A stretch of DNA of 60,000 nucleotides from Membranipora membranacea (lineage: Eukaryota; Bryozoa; Gymnolaemata; Cheilostomatida; Membraniporidae): the NCBI GenBank assembly GCA_914767715.1, contig OU612072.1, positions 13,580,001 through 13,640,000 on the forward strand, written 5' to 3'. The notes under the pieces were generated by a model. That model saw only the letters and a program-made list of their open reading frames with translations. It was not told the DNA's origin and searched no databases. The position numbers were made by a program, and so were the translations under genes. Shown one piece after another: positions 56,801 to 60,000 of this stretch (within the stretch, counting starts at the first letter, position 1; every line of letters starts with the position of its first letter).

Positions 56801-58269
56801 TGTCTAAAGAAAATGCTTCTCAAGCTAGTCAAGGATTGTAATAGTCTGAGCCCCAAGACTCTCGCCCTTGCCTGATTGCGAGGAACGATAAGATCTACCC
56901 CTGATGTCTAAGTTTGATTATCCCACAAAACACACTTCTAATCCGTTTATTTTCACTCTCACCTCTCGTAGATTCGATGCTGCAGCGCCCCATCTCTTTC
57001 TTTAATCTCACTTGCAGCTCCTAATCCCACCTCGGTTATACCTTGTCCTACCAAACCGAAATGTGAAACAAATATTGAAGGTCACATTATTTTCTGGGAA
57101 CATTGAGAGCATAGCAGTGTTAATTCTCCTAGAGTACCAATAGTCTGATTTGTATCTGGCACCAATTTATGGAATTATATGAGCTTTTTATATTTCAGTT
57201 AAGAGGAGATAATTTGATGAGTAAATTCTTTGATTTCTGAAAGAAAACCTTAGTTGACTTCAGATCTTACTGCTTGGCGTTGGGGTTAAGGCACCAATGC
57301 ATTATTGAATTAATGATCAGAATTCAGTCATCCAATCTTTTCACCAAAAATTTGATCTGGTATTTCTGAGGATTTTATTTCATTATAGAAATGTTGATAA
57401 AATAGTAAATGCCATTAGCCTCACAAACCTTTTGGTCTCTTTACCCATGGGAGATTCGGTCGAGAACTGCCTTTCGTTGTCCCCTGTGCTTTCTTACATA
57501 CAGGTATAAACATCACTGATCTCCTACTTCTACCAAGAGGTCTGCAAATCACTGGAGCTCTCCTTTCTGTCAGGTGATAAATAGAGCAAGTTTGATCCGA
57601 TTGCCTGCTTTCCAGTTGCTCCCTTCCACTGGTCAGTCCGCAGACATGGCAAGAGGAGGGGAGCAACTCCAAAGGCAGGCAAATAGACCAAACTTGGTGA
57701 AGGTGATAAATAATATTCAACTTGTGAAAACAGTTAGATTTAATTGTGTTGGGAACTTCTAAAACTAGACTGTGGCACAACGGGAATTGATCCAACCCAG
57801 CTGCATCTAAATAACAAATAACCAAGCAGCTCAGCCAACTACATAAGGTTAGGCTGCAAAATATAAACACACAACAATTTGGCAAAAGAACAGAAACAAA
57901 TTATCTTGCAAGCGAGTTCAAAACCCATACAATGAATTCTGTTAAGATAAAAAAATTGTCAACAATTTAGTGAGAAGGATCATGTCATCATTAAGTAGAA
58001 TAAATCTGCAACATTGCATCAATCATATCCTAGTACATGTAGTTATACAAGAACTGATAAATATCAGTGTTGCGAACGGTAATAAGTGTATGTGTCACAT
58101 TACCAAAAGCTTCTTTGATAGCGTTGTCTCCCTCGTTATTGAGTGAGGGTGTACGTTCAGGTTGAGCTCGGGTTTCAGATTGATTTTGGTCCTGTCCAGT
58201 CACATGGTCATCATTTTGTGATGTTACAACATCATTCTCTTCTTTACATCCATTATCTGAGTCCGCCAT
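53858..58269 (-). CDS. bHLH-like nuclear protein, eight exons, 397 aa
   Basis: Minus-strand exons 58104-58269, 57429-57566, 56963-57047, 56325-56409, 55858-55990, 55189-55490, 54580-54669 and 53858-54052 join with matching phases (1,1,2,0,1,0,0) and AG/GT borders, giving 1194 nt from ATG to TAA. Residues about 125-185 read as a basic helix-loop-helix: basic part ALQHRIYERMRHKQTN (with the E-R-x-R pattern), helix 1 LLINQCHDKVP, loop LEEDDPKDSK and helix 2 VMLLQRVVAYFCFLETQVEE. Before it is an acidic, Gln/Asn-rich N terminus (residues 1-55) and a basic stretch (56-101; RRAPVICRPLGRSRRS, VCKKAQ). Residues 244-275 are two copies of a 16-residue unit beginning QNSGYAQQS. A Lys-rich stretch SSKKKTEISKK follows at about 313-323. 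It is probably a nuclear DNA-binding regulator; the subfamily was not identified. It lies outside the array and is unrelated to it. Confidence 0.78.
56503..56735. repeat. Repeated palindromic motif in intron 3 of the bHLH-like gene
   Basis: The motif gaggttgcaacc occurs at about 56503, 56617 and 56720, twice preceded by ctct; ggttgcaacc is a perfect 10-bp palindrome. Between the copies lie inverted pieces such as cctctgaggatcagctgagg and ctctgagagtcagctgag. It may be an intronic regulatory cluster or the ends of small inverted-repeat elements. Confidence 0.5.
57572..57720. repeat. Imperfect inverted repeat beside exon 2 of the bHLH-like gene
   Basis: 57572-57630 and 57657-57715 are inverted copies of each other (aggtgataaat, gttgctccc against ggagcaac, gcctgctttcc against aaaggcaggc). 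The left arm adjoins the exon 2 acceptor, so the structure could form a hairpin in the pre-mRNA next to that splice site. Confidence 0.55.
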
Positions 58270-58430
58270 AGGTGATGGATAAGGGAATACTTGTCTATAC
58301 TTTACTTACTGAAAATCCTGACTACAAGAAATTGAGATCATTCAGGTCAGCTCTGATGAATAAACATAGTCAATGTTTACTGAGCATTTTGGTCGCAGTT
58401 TGGAAATGGCGGCCATACTAACTTAACAGG
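58270..58430 (-). promoter_or_regulatory. Upstream region of the bHLH-like gene
   Basis: This region directly precedes the start codon. A YY1-like motif, aaatggcggcc on the plus strand, lies at about 58405-58415, some 135 bp upstream of the start, a common place for YY1 sites near TATA-less promoters. No TATA box was evident. Confidence 0.3.
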
Positions 58431-59392
58431 CAACTGTTTTATTATGCCTCCAATTTGATGATATGGCAGCATGTCAATATGCCTACACAGAACAGCTTGG
58501 AGCTGCTTAGCCACTGCGTTGACTCAAATTGGCCGCAACCAAGCACATTGGCTAGCGCCCGCTACACTTCCAACATTCTCACAGGGCAAATTTTTGAGCA
58601 CGTGCATACATACTGCAACACCCTAGACACAAAATGCTCAAGCAATACACAACTCCAATGGGCAAAGATTTCCTGCTTTCTATGCCTGCAATAAGGTTTC
58701 ACAGCGTTATATGTTTAGTCATAATCATTTCATGATAGGGTCAGTAATACCTCCCAAACCCTACAAAACTCCATAGACTAAGAAGATGAATGAGGGTTAT
58801 CTCAGCAATTTTTAACCAGCTACTGCGAGGTGGCTACTACTAAAGGTTAAGCAGTGGAATTAAATTACGTGGTAACGCCAAAGCTAAATCAGTCATGATC
58901 AGTTCTATAGCAGTTTGCAGCTTGACAGATCGATGCCCCAGGAATCTTACAACAAGCCAGGAGGCTCGTCAGTCATTGGGGTGAAAATGACAGATATCAG
59001 CTAACAATACTAAACACCATGTCAAGATTTCAAAAGTAGTACATACAACCTAGACACTACGTCAACAACAACACCCACAACTACATCGGTGGGAACACGC
59101 ATGTCAAAGGCACCCCTCTGCCTCTCCGTATGAGTAACAGTAGCCGTACGGTTGCGGGCATGTCAACCATTGCCAAAATCCCAGGTTTTGGAGTAGACCT
59201 GTGAACCAAACCTCAGATCAGATGATCTGGAGCTGACAGTTGATGCTGCTTGCGGTCCTCCACACAGTACACATCCTTCCTAAATGTAAAAATGTAATGT
59301 TGTCAGTACATATCTCAGTGAGTAGTGGAGAGAATGTATGCTGATTCACTTCTTCTGTAACCCTGGCCTGGGGCCTAGGCATAAATAAATAA
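58431..59392. other. Intergenic stretch, no gene seen
   Basis: Short open frames only (for example 58455-58694), without motif or splice context. No array-family exon or transposon protein was recognised. Confidence 0.4.
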
Positions 59393-59447
59393 CTAATCTC
59401 ACAACTGTCAACTGTTCAACAGTTGACAAAAGTTGTGAGATTATTAG
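59393..59447. repeat. Strong hairpin
   Basis: The arms ctaatctcacaactgtcaac and gttgacaaaagttgtgagat are inverted copies around a one-base centre (tgtt-c-aaca), with a 2-base bulge, giving a stem of more than 20 bp. It is probably a tiny MITE or foldback relic. Confidence 0.7.
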
Positions 59448-60000
59448 ACTAGTTATATATATATTTAAAAAATCAAAGATGAATCAGATGTAGAAAGTTT
59501 CCACATCTAATTCACCTTCATTCAAGCTTCAATCCTCACACTAGAGGTACCAGACTCTTCCCAATGCAATAATCAATTAATCATGCATAGCAGTAGAGTA
59601 AGTTCTATTGTTCCTTGTGTAGCATACCCTTGCTTTAATTATTTTTTACTGCACAGCAGACGGCTCCATGCATTCATTGGTCGGTTATGTGTCAACCTTG
59701 ACCTTGATTTATATCTTGATCACAAAGTGGGTATAGGTGCAAACTCCATGCTATAAGAAAATTGTGTAGAAAAACTGCTAATAGGCGGAGCTTAATTGGA
59801 GTTTCAGTTTAAGCTTGTTTACAAGTGCCTCAAGAGTCCTTTTATTGTGAGAATGGCTTTCATTCTTCTTTTGCATGTTACCCAGCCCACTAAGGGGGAG
59901 AATCATCACCGAAGTCAACAGATATATAAACCGTGAAGGATACCAGCTACACTCATGGCTGAAAAACAAGTAGATTCCTTTCTCTGTGTAGGACTGGCAA
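59448..60000. other. Window end, no gene seen
   Basis: AT-rich sequence after the hairpin with no recognisable coding or repeat feature. Confidence 0.35.

Noticed and set aside
57421-57885. 154-codon minus-strand open frame as a gene of its own
   Set aside because: Only 57429-57566 has splice sites and phase matching the neighbouring exons; the rest is intron read-through, part of it in an inverted repeat.
1-60000. CRISPR array or prokaryotic operon
   Set aside because: No regular short repeats with unique spacers and no closely packed long ORFs; spliced genes and LINE/SINE remnants indicate an animal genome.

Overview
This window is nuclear DNA of an animal, most likely an AT-rich marine invertebrate; I cannot name the phylum. 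The evidence is short exons joined by GT-AG introns, several families of decayed transposable elements, tRNA-derived repeat fragments, and no operons or ribosome-binding sites.

The main content (about 1 to 51 kb) is a tandem array of one gene family that I do not recognise. The ancestral gene has six coding exons: a signal-peptide exon (76-88 bp); a 198-bp exon with phase 1 on both sides encoding a Cys-rich module that resembles a chitin-binding type-2 (peritrophin-A) domain; and exons of about 70, 125-134, 94 and 148 bp encoding a second Cys-rich region with no family I know. Proteins are about 236-243 residues with 18-20 Cys. Order and strand of the copies: copy 1 (+, exon 1 not found), copy 2 (+, complete), copy 3 (-, pseudogene), copies 4, 5, 6 and 7 (-, complete), copy 8 (-, exons 5-6 only), copy 9 (+, pseudogene), copies 10 and 11 (+, exon 6 only). 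Copies 5 and 6 lie in a recent segmental duplication of about 8 kb. Copies 3 and 5 (and part of 6) share 3' flank, and most minus-strand copies share 5' flank.

The array has been invaded many times, and the paralogs provide unoccupied sites. These show a TIR element of 4.6/3.0 kb in intron 3 of copies 5 and 6 that carries a GC-rich small ORF, two kinds of TTAA-flanked elements (one a near-perfect 672-bp palindrome), a 365-bp palindrome with an apparent 8-bp target duplication, a tRNA-derived insertion in intron 2 of copy 6, and a TIR element in the 5' flank of copy 4. Degenerate non-LTR retrotransposon pieces lie at 3.3-5.4 kb and 43.9-44.9 kb, and a retroelement-type fragment lies at 0.2-0.75 kb.

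Beyond the array, 53.9-58.3 kb (minus strand) holds an unrelated eight-exon gene whose splice phases all agree, giving a 397-residue protein with a bHLH-like region and a two-unit 16-residue repeat, probably a nuclear regulator. The last 1.7 kb holds short repeats and no gene that I can support.

Exon joins were made by eye from splice sites, phase and comparison between copies; no alignment or database search was run.
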